Positions 1 through 6,440 of a DNA stretch of 7,340 bases are shown in pieces. The DNA comes from Candidatus Neomicrothrix sp. UBA4542. Its GTDB lineage: Bacteria > Actinomycetota > Acidimicrobiia > Acidimicrobiales > Poriferisodalaceae. Below the pieces are notes generated by a model that worked only from the letters and a program-made list of their open reading frames with translations, did no database searches and was not told the origin of the DNA. Every line of letters starts with the position of its first letter. Position 1 is the stretch's first letter. The position numbers and the translations under genes were made by a program. The stretch lies in contig DGLO01000084.1 in the NCBI GenBank assembly GCA_002388005.1, positions 19,000-26,339 of the forward strand. Direction: 5' to 3'.

Positions 1-48
1 ACTCGCGAACAAAGTCAAACCCCCAACTTCCGACCGGGAGACGACTGA
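1..48 (+). CDS. rpsC: 30S ribosomal protein S3, C-terminal tail (partial)
   Basis: Only the last 15 codons and a TGA stop (46-48) are in the window, in the frame starting at base 1. They read TREQSQTPNFRPGDD. This is a hydrophilic, disordered-looking tail and carries no diagnostic S3 motif. The assignment rests on position: rpsC is the gene directly before rplP in nearly all bacterial S10 clusters, and the stop lies one base before the rplP start. S3 binds the head of the 30S subunit at the mRNA entry site, and its C-terminal tail varies in length and sequence between phyla. The reading frame is clear. The identity is inferred from context. Confidence 0.65.
   Translation, partial: TREQSQTPNFRPGDD
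36..40 (+). promoter_or_regulatory. Shine-Dalgarno site of rplP
   Basis: GGGAG lies inside the end of the rpsC frame, 9 bases before the ATG at 50 and 15 before the in-frame ATG at 56. The spacing favours the first ATG, giving a protein that begins MLMPRKV, as is common in L16. Confidence 0.6.
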
Positions 49-49
49 A

Positions 50-466
50 ATGTTGATGCCCCGGAAAGTTAGACACCGCAAGACCCATCGTGGCCGCACG
101 AAAGGCCGCGCCAAAGGCGGCACCACGATGCATTTCGGTGATTTTGGTATCCAGGCTCTTGAACCCGGATGGATTACCGCACGCCAAATTGAAGCCGCAC
201 GTATCGCAATGACGCGCCACGTCAAACGTGGAGGGAAAGTTTGGATCAATATCTTTCCCGACAAACCCGTCACCGCGAAACCTGCTGAAACTCGGATGGG
301 TTCGGGCAAGGGCAACCCCGAACGTTGGGTAGCGGTTGTCAAACCAGGAAGAGTGATGTTCGAACTCGGCGGTGTCGAGCCTGACCTTGCGCACGGCGCT
401 TTGAATCGAGCGATCCAAAAGCTTCCTATCAAAGCTCGCATCGTGAGTCGTGAGGAGGCGATCTAA
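50..466 (+). CDS. rplP: 50S ribosomal protein L16
   Basis: L16 binds 23S rRNA near the A-site tRNA elbow and the peptidyl-transferase centre and is a late-assembling 50S protein. The product has 138 residues, the usual length. It opens MLMPRKVRHRKTHRGR, typical of the family, and has the RMGSGKG signature at residues 82-88, followed by the WVAVVKPGRVMFEL segment (93-106). It ends in the conserved LPIKARIVSRE stretch. The start is the ATG at 50, supported by GGGAG at 36-40. The TAA stop shares its last base with the rpmC start (TAATG), so coupled translation with L29 is likely. Nothing is truncated, and the identification is secure. Confidence 0.97.
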   Translation: MLMPRKVRHRKTHRGRTKGRAKGGTTMHFGDFGIQALEPGWITARQIEAARIAMTRHVKRGGKVWINIFPDKPVTAKPAETRMGSGKGNPERWVAVVKPGRVMFELGGVEPDLAHGALNRAIQKLPIKARIVSREEAI

Positions 467-693
467 TGACAGCTGCAGCAGCTTTACGCGAATTTGCTGA
501 CGATCAGCTACTCGATCAGCTCACCGAATCAAAACACGAGTTATTCAATCTCCGATTCCAATTCGCAACCGGCCAACTAGAAAACCCAGGGCGAATCTCC
601 CAAGTGAAGCGAGATATCGCCCGCATCAACACCATCCTGAGAGAACGAGAGATTGCTGCTGCCGAAGCAGCAACGACGAAGGACAACTCATGA
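466..693 (+). CDS. rpmC: 50S ribosomal protein L29
   Basis: L29 sits near the polypeptide exit tunnel of the 50S subunit, next to L23, where chaperones and SRP dock. The 75-residue product has the L29 core: a helix with KHELFNLRFQFATGQLEN (23-40), then the second helix with VKRDIARINTILRERE (47-62). The family core is about 65 residues. The extra length is a short, Ala-rich acidic tail ending in TTKDNS. The start ATG at 466 overlaps the rplP stop, and GAGGAGG at 452-458 gives a strong Shine-Dalgarno match 7 bases upstream. The TGA stop overlaps the rpsQ start (ATGA at 690-693). Confidence 0.97.
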   Translation: MTAAAALREFADDQLLDQLTESKHELFNLRFQFATGQLENPGRISQVKRDIARINTILREREIAAAEAATTKDNS

Positions 694-968
694 GTGACAC
701 ACATGTCACCCCCGAAGAACGCAACCGCCGGAAAATCCGGGAAGGTCTCGTTGTTTCCACCTCGATGGAGAAAACCGTCGTTGTTGCTGTAACGGAACGC
801 GTCCGCCACGCCCGCTATTTCAAAACTGTTCAACAAACCAAGAAGCTCTACGCCCACGATGAACAAAATGACGCTCGCCCTGGCGATCGAGTACGGGTCA
901 TGGAGACCCGCCCTCTTTCGAAGAAGAAGCGGTGGCGGCTTCTTGAAATCGTAGAACGAGCCCGGTGA
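690..968 (+). CDS. rpsQ: 30S ribosomal protein S17
   Basis: S17 is a primary 16S rRNA-binding protein of the 30S body with an OB fold. The 92-residue product has the OB-fold core starting at REGLVVSTSMEKTVVVAV and the C-terminal S17 signature GDRVRVMETRPLSKKKRWRL (65-84). The N-terminal MSDTHVTPEERNRRK is a short charged extension of the kind common in actinobacterial S17. The start overlaps the rpmC stop as ATGA and has GAAGGA at 678-683, 6 bases upstream. The core motifs leave little doubt. Confidence 0.97.
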   Translation: MSDTHVTPEERNRRKIREGLVVSTSMEKTVVVAVTERVRHARYFKTVQQTKKLYAHDEQNDARPGDRVRVMETRPLSKKKRWRLLEIVERAR

Positions 969-972
969 TTTC

Positions 973-976
973 GGAG
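973..976 (+). promoter_or_regulatory. Shine-Dalgarno site of rplN
   Basis: GGAG lies 8 bases before the GTG at 985. An ATG at 980 is only 3 bases away and is followed at once by TGA in its own frame. The site therefore supports the GTG as the L14 start. Confidence 0.55.
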
Positions 977-984
977 TTGATGCA

Positions 985-1353
985 GTGATCCAGCAAGAAT
1001 CCCGACTTAAAGTCGCCGACAATTCCGGGGCAAGAGAAGTTCTGTGCATCCGAGTCCTCGGAGGAACAGGACGCCGCTACGCGTCTATTGGCGATGTCTT
1101 TATCGCCACTGTTAAGGACGCTATCCCCGGTGCCGCCGTGAAGAAGGGCGAGGTCGTTCGTTGCGTTGTCGTACGAACACGAAAAGAACGACGACGTCCT
1201 GATGGCAGCTACATCAGATTCGACGAAAACGCCGCCGTACTAGTAGACGAGAACCGACAACCTCGCGGCACGCGCATTTTCGGTCCGGTAGGTCGCGAAC
1301 TCCGCGACCACCGCTTTATGCGCATCGTCTCGTTGGCTCCAGAGGTCCTCTAA
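985..1353 (+). CDS. rplN: 50S ribosomal protein L14
   Basis: L14 lies on the intersubunit face of the 50S subunit and contributes to bridge B8 with the 30S subunit. The 122-residue product is exactly family length and begins MIQQESRLKVADNSGAR, the canonical L14 N-terminus, which fixes the GTG at 985 as the start. Further on it carries the family stretch DENAAVLVDENRQPRGTRIF followed by GPVGRELR. It is separated from rpsQ by 16 bases, one of the wider gaps here and the usual boundary between the S10 and spc clusters. I see no convincing promoter in those 16 bases. The TAA stop overlaps the rplX start (TAATG). Confidence 0.98.
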   Translation: MIQQESRLKVADNSGAREVLCIRVLGGTGRRYASIGDVFIATVKDAIPGAAVKKGEVVRCVVVRTRKERRRPDGSYIRFDENAAVLVDENRQPRGTRIFGPVGRELRDHRFMRIVSLAPEVL

Positions 1354-1661
1354 TGAAAATCAAGAAGGGTGACCTAGTTCGAGTCTTGTCCGGCAAGGAC
1401 AAAGGAACCGAAGGTCACGTCATGTCCGTCAACGTCGAAACCGGACGCATCACAGTTGAAGGCGTCCACACTGGCCGAAAACACCAACGCCCCACCCAAG
1501 CAAACGACCAAGGGGGAATCATCGACATAGCGTTAACTATTAACGCATCCAATGTGGCGGTTGTATGCCCCAAAACCGGTGAACCTGGACGAGTCGGCTA
1601 CCGGATCGAAGGCGACACCAAAGTGCGCTACCACAAAAAATCTGGAGAGGAACTGTCGTGA
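1353..1661 (+). CDS. rplX: 50S ribosomal protein L24
   Basis: L24 is an early assembly-initiator protein of the 50S subunit and sits by the exit tunnel. The 102-residue product opens with a KOW motif, IKKGDLVRVLSGKDKGTEGHV, at about residues 3-23. It continues with the family pattern GVHTGRKHQRPTQANDQGGI, then a C-terminal part with CPKTGEPGRVGYRIEGDTKVR. The length is normal. The ATG start overlaps the rplN TAA by one base, with AGAGGT at 1341-1346 as ribosome-binding site. The stop overlaps the rplE start as GTGA (1658-1661). Confidence 0.97.
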   Translation: MKIKKGDLVRVLSGKDKGTEGHVMSVNVETGRITVEGVHTGRKHQRPTQANDQGGIIDIALTINASNVAVVCPKTGEPGRVGYRIEGDTKVRYHKKSGEELS

Positions 1662-2227
1662 CCGCGACACTGACTGAACCTCGGATGAAGGCGCTTCACC
1701 GCGACACTCTTCGAGACCAACTACAAACCCAGCTCAACCTGCCCAATGTCATGCAGGTCCCCACGCTGAGCAAGATCTCGGTCAATTCAGGGGTGGGAGA
1801 CGCGCTAATTAACCGAGCGTTCCTTGATGGGGCAATGGAAGACCTGACCAAAATCACCGGACAAAAAGCCGCAATCACGCGAGCGAAAAAGTCCATCGCT
1901 GGATTCAAACTCCGCGAGGGGAACGCTATCGGCGCCAAGGTCACTCTTCGTAACAATCGGATGTGGGAGTTCTACGACCGTCTTGTGAGTTTGGCGATAC
2001 CACGTATCCGCGACTTCCGCGGCCTCTCACCTCGCTCCTTCGACGGCTGCGGTAACTATACGTTCGGCGTCACAGAGCAACTGATCTTCCCCGAAATCAG
2101 TTACGACTCTGTCAGCAAAATCCGGGGAATGGATATCACGATCGTGACATCCGCAACTGACGATGAACACGGCCGTGCACTCTTGACGGCGCTCGGGTTC
2201 CCGTTCCGTACTGAGGGGCAGAACTGA
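1658..2227 (+). CDS. rplE: 50S ribosomal protein L5
   Basis: L5 binds 5S rRNA in the central protuberance and contacts P-site tRNA. The 189-residue product shows the L5 blocks in order: SVNSGVGDA, ITGQKAAITRAKKSIAGFKLREG, IPRIRDFRGLSP, SFDGCGNYTFGVTEQLIFPE, and the C-terminal RGMDITIVTSATDDEHGRALL. The start is a GTG overlapping the rplX stop (GTGA), with a strong purine-rich Shine-Dalgarno GGAGAGGAA at 1644-1652. Compared with remembered relatives, a Pro is Ala in LREGNAIG, a Gly is Asn in VTLRNNRM, and a Cys sits in FDGCGNY where Arg or Asn is usual. These are mild changes and do not suggest loss of function. Confidence 0.97.
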   Translation: MTATLTEPRMKALHRDTLRDQLQTQLNLPNVMQVPTLSKISVNSGVGDALINRAFLDGAMEDLTKITGQKAAITRAKKSIAGFKLREGNAIGAKVTLRNNRMWEFYDRLVSLAIPRIRDFRGLSPRSFDGCGNYTFGVTEQLIFPEISYDSVSKIRGMDITIVTSATDDEHGRALLTALGFPFRTEGQN

Positions 2228-2412
2228 TGGCCAAGAAGGCTCTTCGCAATAAGCAGCAACGTACTCCCAAGTTCAAGGTGCGTGCCTACACACGCTGTCG
2301 CCGTTGTGGTCGACCGCGATCGGTGTACCGCAAGTTTGGGCTCTGTCGGGTGTGCCTCCGAGAAATGATCCATGCAGGGGAAATCCCAGGCGTGACCAAG
2401 GCCAGCTGGTGA
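2227..2412 (+). CDS. rpsN: 30S ribosomal protein S14, zinc-binding type (type Z)
   Basis: S14 is a late-binding protein of the 30S head. The 61-residue product is the short type Z form, about 40 residues shorter than the E. coli-type S14. It carries four cysteines, C24-x2-C27 and C40-x2-C43, separated by 12 residues (YTRCRRCGRPRSVYRKFGLC), which bind one zinc ion. It ends in the usual GEIPGVTKASW. The ATG overlaps the last base of the rplE stop (TGATG) and has GAGGGG at 2213-2218. Many bacteria keep a second, zinc-free S14 elsewhere under Zur control; nothing here shows whether this one does. Confidence 0.98.
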   Translation: MAKKALRNKQQRTPKFKVRAYTRCRRCGRPRSVYRKFGLCRVCLREMIHAGEIPGVTKASW

Positions 2413-2425
2413 GGGGAGAATCAAG

Positions 2426-2830
2426 ATGACCATGACCGACCCCATTGCCGACATGCTCACGCGGATCCGCAACGCGCACCAGGGCTATAAGGACACGGTG
2501 GAGATGCCGTCTTCCAAACTTAAGGAATCCCTCGCTGCGATACTCAAAGCCGAGGGATACGTCGCCGATTACCAAGTCACCAACTCCGAAGCTCGACCCG
2601 GAGACACCCTGTCGATACATCTGAAATACACCCCCGACCGGAGCCGAACAATCTCTGGCCTCAAACGGATCTCAAAACCAGGTCTTCGGGTGTACACCAA
2701 GTCCGACAGTGTCCCACGGGTACTCGGCGGACTTGGTATAGCCGTTCTTTCGACCAGTAAAGGCCTAATGACCGACAGAGAGGCTCGCCGGACCCGCATG
2801 GGCGGCGAAATCCTTTGTTACGTCTGGTAG
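2426..2830 (+). CDS. rpsH: 30S ribosomal protein S8
   Basis: S8 binds the central domain of 16S rRNA and is needed for 30S platform assembly. In E. coli it also represses the spc operon by binding its own mRNA near the L5 gene; nothing visible here demonstrates that mode. The 134-residue product starts MTMTDPIADMLTRIRNAHQG, the classic S8 N-terminus. It has the C-terminal signature LSTSKGLMTDREAR at about 108-121 and ends GGEILCYVW. The ATG at 2426 is preceded by GAGGGGAG (2411-2418) at ideal spacing, which favours it over the second ATG at 2432. Confidence 0.97.
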   Translation: MTMTDPIADMLTRIRNAHQGYKDTVEMPSSKLKESLAAILKAEGYVADYQVTNSEARPGDTLSIHLKYTPDRSRTISGLKRISKPGLRVYTKSDSVPRVLGGLGIAVLSTSKGLMTDREARRTRMGGEILCYVW

Positions 2831-2833
2831 GAG
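2828..2833 (+). promoter_or_regulatory. Shine-Dalgarno site that fixes the rplF start
   Basis: TAGGAG overlaps the rpsH stop codon (TAG, 2828-2830) and lies 5 bases before the ATG at 2839. An in-frame TTG at 2815 would add eight residues inside the rpsH end and lacks such a site. Confidence 0.65.
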
Positions 2834-2838
2834 ACACC

Positions 2839-3378
2839 ATGTCGCGTATAGGTAAAGCACCCATATCGGTCCCAGACGGCGTCACGGTTGAAGTTTCAGC
2901 TAACGCAGTCACAGTTGCGGGTAAGCAAGGCGAATTAAGCCAAGAGATACCCGAGGGCATTCAAGTAGAAGTCCACGACGACACCATTGATGTCGTCCGG
3001 ACCGACGACACCCGTCAGCAACGTGCACTCCACGGGCTAACACGCGCCCTGGTGAACAACATGGTCGAGGGTGTCACCAACGGGTTCATGAAAGAACTCA
3101 ACATCGTCGGGGTTGGCTATCGAGCCCAAGCCAAGGGGAACAACGCGTTAGAACTGGCTCTTGGCTTTAGCCACTCGGTCAAGGTAGAAGCACCCGACGG
3201 CATAACTTTCGAGGTTCCCGAACCCACGATCATCAAGGTTTCAGGCATCAACAAACAACTCGTAGGCCAGGTGGCTGCAGACATTCGGGCTCTAAGAAAA
3301 CCTGAGCCCTACAAAGGTAAAGGCATCCGGTATCTCGGTGAGCACGTGATTCGCAAAGCCGGCAAGGCCGCAAAGTAG
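2839..3378 (+). CDS. rplF: 50S ribosomal protein L6
   Basis: L6 binds helix 97 of 23S rRNA near the factor-binding region of the 50S subunit. I place the start at the ATG at 2839 and not at the in-frame TTG at 2815. The product then begins MSRIGKAPISVPDGV, the canonical L6 N-terminus, and TAGGAG lies just upstream. It has 179 residues, normal for L6. The two repeated L6 domains are visible, roughly residues 1-82 and 83-179. The second contains NIVGVGYRAQ and LGFSHSVKVEAP, then the family signature PEPYKGKGIRY at 155-165. It ends in a basic, Ala/Lys-rich tail. Eight bases separate it from rplR. Confidence 0.97.
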   Translation: MSRIGKAPISVPDGVTVEVSANAVTVAGKQGELSQEIPEGIQVEVHDDTIDVVRTDDTRQQRALHGLTRALVNNMVEGVTNGFMKELNIVGVGYRAQAKGNNALELALGFSHSVKVEAPDGITFEVPEPTIIKVSGINKQLVGQVAADIRALRKPEPYKGKGIRYLGEHVIRKAGKAAK

Positions 3379-3386
3379 GTATCGCA

Positions 3387-3740
3387 ATGACATCACGAAC
3401 CGCTCAACGTCAACGTCGCCAACGACGAGTCCGGAAAAAAATTAGCGGCACCTCAAGCTGCCCCCGATTGAGCGTTTTTCGGTCGAATCGACACATCTCA
3501 GCTCAAATCATCGACGACGTAGCGGGACGCACCGTTGCCGCCGCCTCTAGCTCCGAAGCTGACCTTCGTAGTGATGCCACCAGCAACAAAGAAGCCGCCA
3601 GCAAAGTTGGTCAGCTGTTAGCTGAACGAGCAAAAGCAGCTGGCGTCGAATCTGTGGTTTTTGACCGCGGAGGAAACAAGTACCACGGCCGTGTAGCGGC
3701 CCTCGCCGACGCAGCCCGCGACGCCGGGCTGAAGTTCTAG
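3387..3740 (+). CDS. rplR: 50S ribosomal protein L18
   Basis: L18 binds 5S rRNA together with L5 and helps load it into the central protuberance. The 117-residue product has the Arg-rich N-terminus (RQRRQRRVRKKISG), then PRLSVFRSNRHISAQIIDD. The C-terminal half has SVVFDRGGNKYHGRVAALAD and DAGLKF, all standard L18 features. Length is typical. TAGGT at 3376-3380, overlapping the rplF stop, is a plausible ribosome-binding site 6 bases before the ATG. Nine bases separate its stop from rpsE. Confidence 0.97.
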   Translation: MTSRTAQRQRRQRRVRKKISGTSSCPRLSVFRSNRHISAQIIDDVAGRTVAAASSSEADLRSDATSNKEAASKVGQLLAERAKAAGVESVVFDRGGNKYHGRVAALADAARDAGLKF

Positions 3741-3749
3741 GAAGCAGTT

Positions 3750-4409
3750 ATGACTGATACCACCAACCAGAACCAAAATCGCCGCAACAACGATCGAGGT
3801 AACCGCAGACGCGATGATCGACGACGCGAAGATAACCCGAGAAATAGCGGCGATGACGGACTCCGTGAATCCAGAGTCATCGATATCAATCGCGTAGCAA
3901 AGGTCGTCAAGGGCGGTCGACGATTCTCCTTCACAGCTCTGGTCGTGATTGGTGACGGTGCCGGTCAGGTCGGGCTTGGATATGGGAAAGCCAAAGAAGT
4001 GCCTCTCGCGATTCAAAAGGGCACCGAAGAAGCAAAGAAGAACCTCTTCCGCGTTCCGTTAGCAGGCTCAACTATCGTCCACCCCATCCTCGGTGAAATG
4101 GGTGCCGGTCGCGTGCTGCTTAAACCAGCCGCCCCCGGCACGGGAGTGATCGCGGGTGGCGCAGCGCGCGCCATCCTCGAAGAAGCGGGCATTAACGACG
4201 TCTTGGCCAAATCGCTGGGCTCGTCCAACCACATCAACGTCGCCAAGGCCACAATCGCAGGACTGCAAGGCCTAAAACGACCAGACGAAGTAGCTGCTCT
4301 ACGAGGACTCTCGGCCGAAGAATGCATCCCCGCTGCCCTCCTAGCGGCATACCGAGAATCGGAACGACAAGCCCGCCAATCTAAGCCGTCTGCTGAGGTG
4401 TCCTCGTGA
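3750..4409 (+). CDS. rpsE: 30S ribosomal protein S5 with N-terminal disordered extension
   Basis: S5 lies at the mRNA entry tunnel of the 30S subunit and affects decoding accuracy. The 219-residue product is about 50 residues longer than E. coli S5 (about 166). The added part is residues 1-37, almost wholly Asn, Arg, Asp and Gln, such as NQNQNRRNNDRGNRRRDDRR. It is predicted to be unstructured. The S5 core starts near residue 39. It has the S5 signature around GGRRFSFTALVVIGDGAGQVG and LGYGKAKEVPLAIQKGTEEA, followed by the C-terminal domain with GTGVIAGGAARAILEEAGI and the LGSSNHINVAKATI block. GGAAG at 3740-3744 gives a moderate ribosome-binding site. The TGA stop overlaps the rpmD start as GTGA. 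Confidence 0.97.
   Translation: MTDTTNQNQNRRNNDRGNRRRDDRRREDNPRNSGDDGLRESRVIDINRVAKVVKGGRRFSFTALVVIGDGAGQVGLGYGKAKEVPLAIQKGTEEAKKNLFRVPLAGSTIVHPILGEMGAGRVLLKPAAPGTGVIAGGAARAILEEAGINDVLAKSLGSSNHINVAKATIAGLQGLKRPDEVAALRGLSAEECIPAALLAAYRESERQARQSKPSAEVSS
4395..4400 (+). promoter_or_regulatory. Shine-Dalgarno site of rpmD
   Basis: GAGGTG lies within the last codons of rpsE, 5 bases before the GTG at 4406, and supports that GTG as the L30 start. Confidence 0.6.
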
Positions 4410-4585
4410 GTGATGTAACCGTCACCCAAGTTCGCTCAGCGATCGGATCTAAACCGAAACACCGAGGGACCCTCCGGGCTCTGGGATTGGGACGGATTGG
4501 AAAAACCAACACCCTGCCCGACCGACCTGAAATCAGGGGGATGATTCAGAAGGTCGCGCATCTCATCGACGTTCAAGAAGACTGA
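4406..4585 (+). CDS. rpmD: 50S ribosomal protein L30
   Basis: L30 is a small 23S rRNA-binding protein of the 50S subunit, absent from some bacteria. This 59-residue gene starts at a GTG that overlaps the rpsE stop (GTGA) and ends at TGA 4583-4585. The product begins MSDVTVTQVRSAIGSKPKHR and continues GTLRALGLGRIGKTNTLPDR, followed by PEIRGMIQKVAHLIDVQED. The family pattern is clear: a short beta strand with VTQVRSAIG, the K-x-H/Q-R-x-TL-x-ALGL-x-R-x segment, then the P-x-I-x-GM-I-x-KV-x-HL helix. Position between rpsE and rplO is standard. The family length is about 55-60 residues. Confidence 0.96.
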   Translation: MSDVTVTQVRSAIGSKPKHRGTLRALGLGRIGKTNTLPDRPEIRGMIQKVAHLIDVQED

Positions 4586-4598
4586 AGCAGAGACACCC

Positions 4599-5090
4599 AT
4601 GCTCAAACCACATGACTTACAGCCGGCTCCCGGCTCGAAGAAGAAGCCCAAACGCGTTGGTCGCGGAATCGCCGGCAAAGGCGGCAAAACCGCGGGCCGA
4701 GGGACCAAAGGGACCAAAGCCCGAAGCAAAGTTCCCGTCTGGTACGAGGGCGGTCAATTACCCCTCCAGCGTCGACTCCCAAAAATGAAGGGCTTTACCA
4801 ATCCATTCCGCGTCGAGTATCAACCAATCAACCTTGACACGATTGTGGAATCAGGCCTCAGCGAAGTCACCCCTGAGGGACTGCTGGAGAAAGGTCTCGT
4901 CTCGAAGGGCGCCATGGTGAAGATTCTCGGCAGAGGGCAAATAGACCGCCCAGTGACAGTGAAGGCGCATGCCGTATCCAAAAGCGCAGAAGAGGCCATC
5001 TCAGCTGCGGGAGGTACGGTTGAGATCCTGCCACCCACATTCAAGGGTCCGCGACCACCAGCCCGCGGTAACCAGCACACCAACCGATAA
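4599..5090 (+). CDS. rplO: 50S ribosomal protein L15
   Basis: L15 is a late-assembly 50S protein that threads a long basic tail into 23S rRNA. The 163-residue product has the Gly/Lys/Arg-rich N-terminal tail (KKKPKRVGRGIAGKGGKTAG at 14-33, then GTKGTKARSK). The block EGGQLPLQRRLPKMKGF at 50-66 follows, and the C-terminal domain has VKILGRGQIDRPVTVKAHAV and SAEEAISAAGGTVEIL, the L15 signature region. A Pro/Arg tail of about 16 residues follows. The ribosome-binding site is weak (AGCAGAGA, about 4586-4593). The TAA stop is in the same frame as secY, 12 bases upstream of it. Confidence 0.97.
   Translation: MLKPHDLQPAPGSKKKPKRVGRGIAGKGGKTAGRGTKGTKARSKVPVWYEGGQLPLQRRLPKMKGFTNPFRVEYQPINLDTIVESGLSEVTPEGLLEKGLVSKGAMVKILGRGQIDRPVTVKAHAVSKSAEEAISAAGGTVEILPPTFKGPRPPARGNQHTNR
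4701..4718 (+). repeat. 9-bp tandem duplication inside rplO
   Basis: GGGACCAAA occurs twice in direct succession, in frame, coding Gly-Thr-Lys twice in the basic tail of L15. Related L15 proteins have a GTKGQK-like sequence here, so this may be only a Gln-to-Thr change that happens to use the same codons. No functional consequence is expected. Confidence 0.5.
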
Positions 5091-5102
5091 ACGGGGTTCA
5101 CC

Positions 5103-6425
5103 TTGCTCGGCAGCTTGCGCAACATCTTTCGGGTACCTGATCTTCGAGGGAAGATCATGTTCACCATCTTCATTCTTGGCGCGTATCGGCTTGGCTCACA
5201 AGTTCCCGTGCCAGGGATCGACTTCGACGCGATCTTGTCATTACGAGAACAAGCCGATCAAACAGGAGGAGTGCTGGCGCTACTCAACCTGTTCTCCGGG
5301 GGCGCCTTAACGAACTTCGCGATATTTGCATTAGGGATCATGCCGTACATCACGGCGTCAATCATTATTCAGATTCTGACGGTGGCAATTCCCCGGTTGG
5401 AGCAGTTACAACAACAAGGGGCCGTGGGTCAGAGAAAAATCACTCAATATACCCGTTACCTCACCTTAGGGATCGCCTTTATCCAGGCGACCGGCATCAC
5501 TTTTATCTTTGGACGAGGACAAGGAACAGCCCTTGGCAACACCAGCGCCGTCATTGTTATCCCCGACTTCACGTTCCCTCGGGTCGGGCTCGTCATCATC
5601 TCATTGACGGCGGGCGTCGCTCTGCTGATGTGGATGGGTGAACTCATCAGTCAACGCGGCGTCGGCAACGGCATGTCCCTATTGATTTTCGCCTCCGTTG
5701 TATCCACGATCCCCTTTGACGGAGCACGCTTGCGAGCTGTTGAAGGCAACTTTTACCTCGCAGCCGCGATCTTCGTTGCGATCGCCATGATGGTGGCCAT
5801 TGTCTTCATCGAACAAGGACAGCGCCGGATCCCTGTCCAGTTCTCTAAACGCCAGGTAGGACGACGAATGTATGGCGGCCAAAACACCTACATTCCTCTC
5901 AAGGTCAACCAGTCCGGGGTGATTCCCGTTATTTTCGCCAGTTCAATCCTGTTCCTGCCCGTGCTGCTATCCAATGTCGCCAACTGGGGCTGGTTCCAAA
6001 CCTTCGTCAACGATTACCTCACTCAGCCCGACAGCATTGTCTACATCCTCTTCTTTGGCATGCTGATCGTCGGCTTCGCATATTTCTATACCGCGATCTC
6101 GTTCGACCCAGTGCGCCAAGCCGACAACATTCGCAAACAGGGTGGCTTTATTCCCGGTGTCCGCCCAGGCCCACAAACAGAGCGCTATTTATCGAAAATC
6201 CTTAACCGCATCACCCTCCCGGGAGCGCTTTTCATTGCGTTTGTAGCTCTCATACCGACAGTGCTTCTCTCGCTCACCAGCGATCTTGGAGCCATGGGCG
6301 GCGGTGGAGCCACCATCGGATTCGGAGGAGTTTCGATCCTCATCGCGGCGGGTGTCGCGCTCGAGACGATGAAGCAAGTTGATAGTCAACTTCTTCAACG
6401 CAACTATGAGGGTTTCCTCAAATAG
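5103..6425 (+). CDS. secY: Preprotein translocase subunit SecY
   Basis: SecY is the channel of the SecYEG translocon in the cytoplasmic membrane, working with SecA for export and with SRP-bound ribosomes for insertion. The 440-residue product shows ten hydrophobic segments, at about residues 18-36, 72-93, 119-136, 158-178, 188-204, 217-236, 272-291, 312-331, 371-391 and 406-420. Known SecY motifs include GIMPYITASIIIQ, GNGMSLLIF, the cytosolic loop KRQVGRRMYGGQNTYIPLKV and KVNQSGVIPVIFA. The cytosolic loop FDPVRQADNIRKQGGFIPGV, followed by RPGPQTERYL, is also present. The start is a TTG at 5103 giving MLGSLRNIFRVPDLR. The in-frame rplO stop excludes anything upstream, and the next in-frame ATG (5157) would lose the conserved PDLRGK segment. 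A poor Shine-Dalgarno (GGGG, 5093-5096) precedes it. Confidence 0.97.
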   Translation: MLGSLRNIFRVPDLRGKIMFTIFILGAYRLGSQVPVPGIDFDAILSLREQADQTGGVLALLNLFSGGALTNFAIFALGIMPYITASIIIQILTVAIPRLEQLQQQGAVGQRKITQYTRYLTLGIAFIQATGITFIFGRGQGTALGNTSAVIVIPDFTFPRVGLVIISLTAGVALLMWMGELISQRGVGNGMSLLIFASVVSTIPFDGARLRAVEGNFYLAAAIFVAIAMMVAIVFIEQGQRRIPVQFSKRQVGRRMYGGQNTYIPLKVNQSGVIPVIFASSILFLPVLLSNVANWGWFQTFVNDYLTQPDSIVYILFFGMLIVGFAYFYTAISFDPVRQADNIRKQGGFIPGVRPGPQTERYLSKILNRITLPGALFIAFVALIPTVLLSLTSDLGAMGGGGATIGFGGVSILIAAGVALETMKQVDSQLLQRNYEGFLK

Positions 6426-6440
6426 CAGCGGATCAATTCG

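Noticed and set aside
980..988. ATG CAG TGA, a possible minimal upstream frame ending across the rplN GTG
   Set aside because: The ATG is only 3 bases from the Shine-Dalgarno, too close for normal initiation, and L14 homology fixes the GTG at 985.
516..1049. A 177-codon open frame on the - strand across rpmC, rpsQ and the rplN start
   Set aside because: It is antisense to three secure ribosomal protein genes, crosses their boundaries, and its product resembles no family.
2815..2838. An N-terminal extension of L6 from a TTG start
   Set aside because: The added eight residues have no counterpart in L6, and the ribosome-binding site fits the ATG at 2839.
4969..5310. A + strand open frame spanning the end of rplO and the start of secY
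   Set aside because: It overlaps two confidently identified genes in another frame and its product is Ser/Pro/Arg-rich without a motif.
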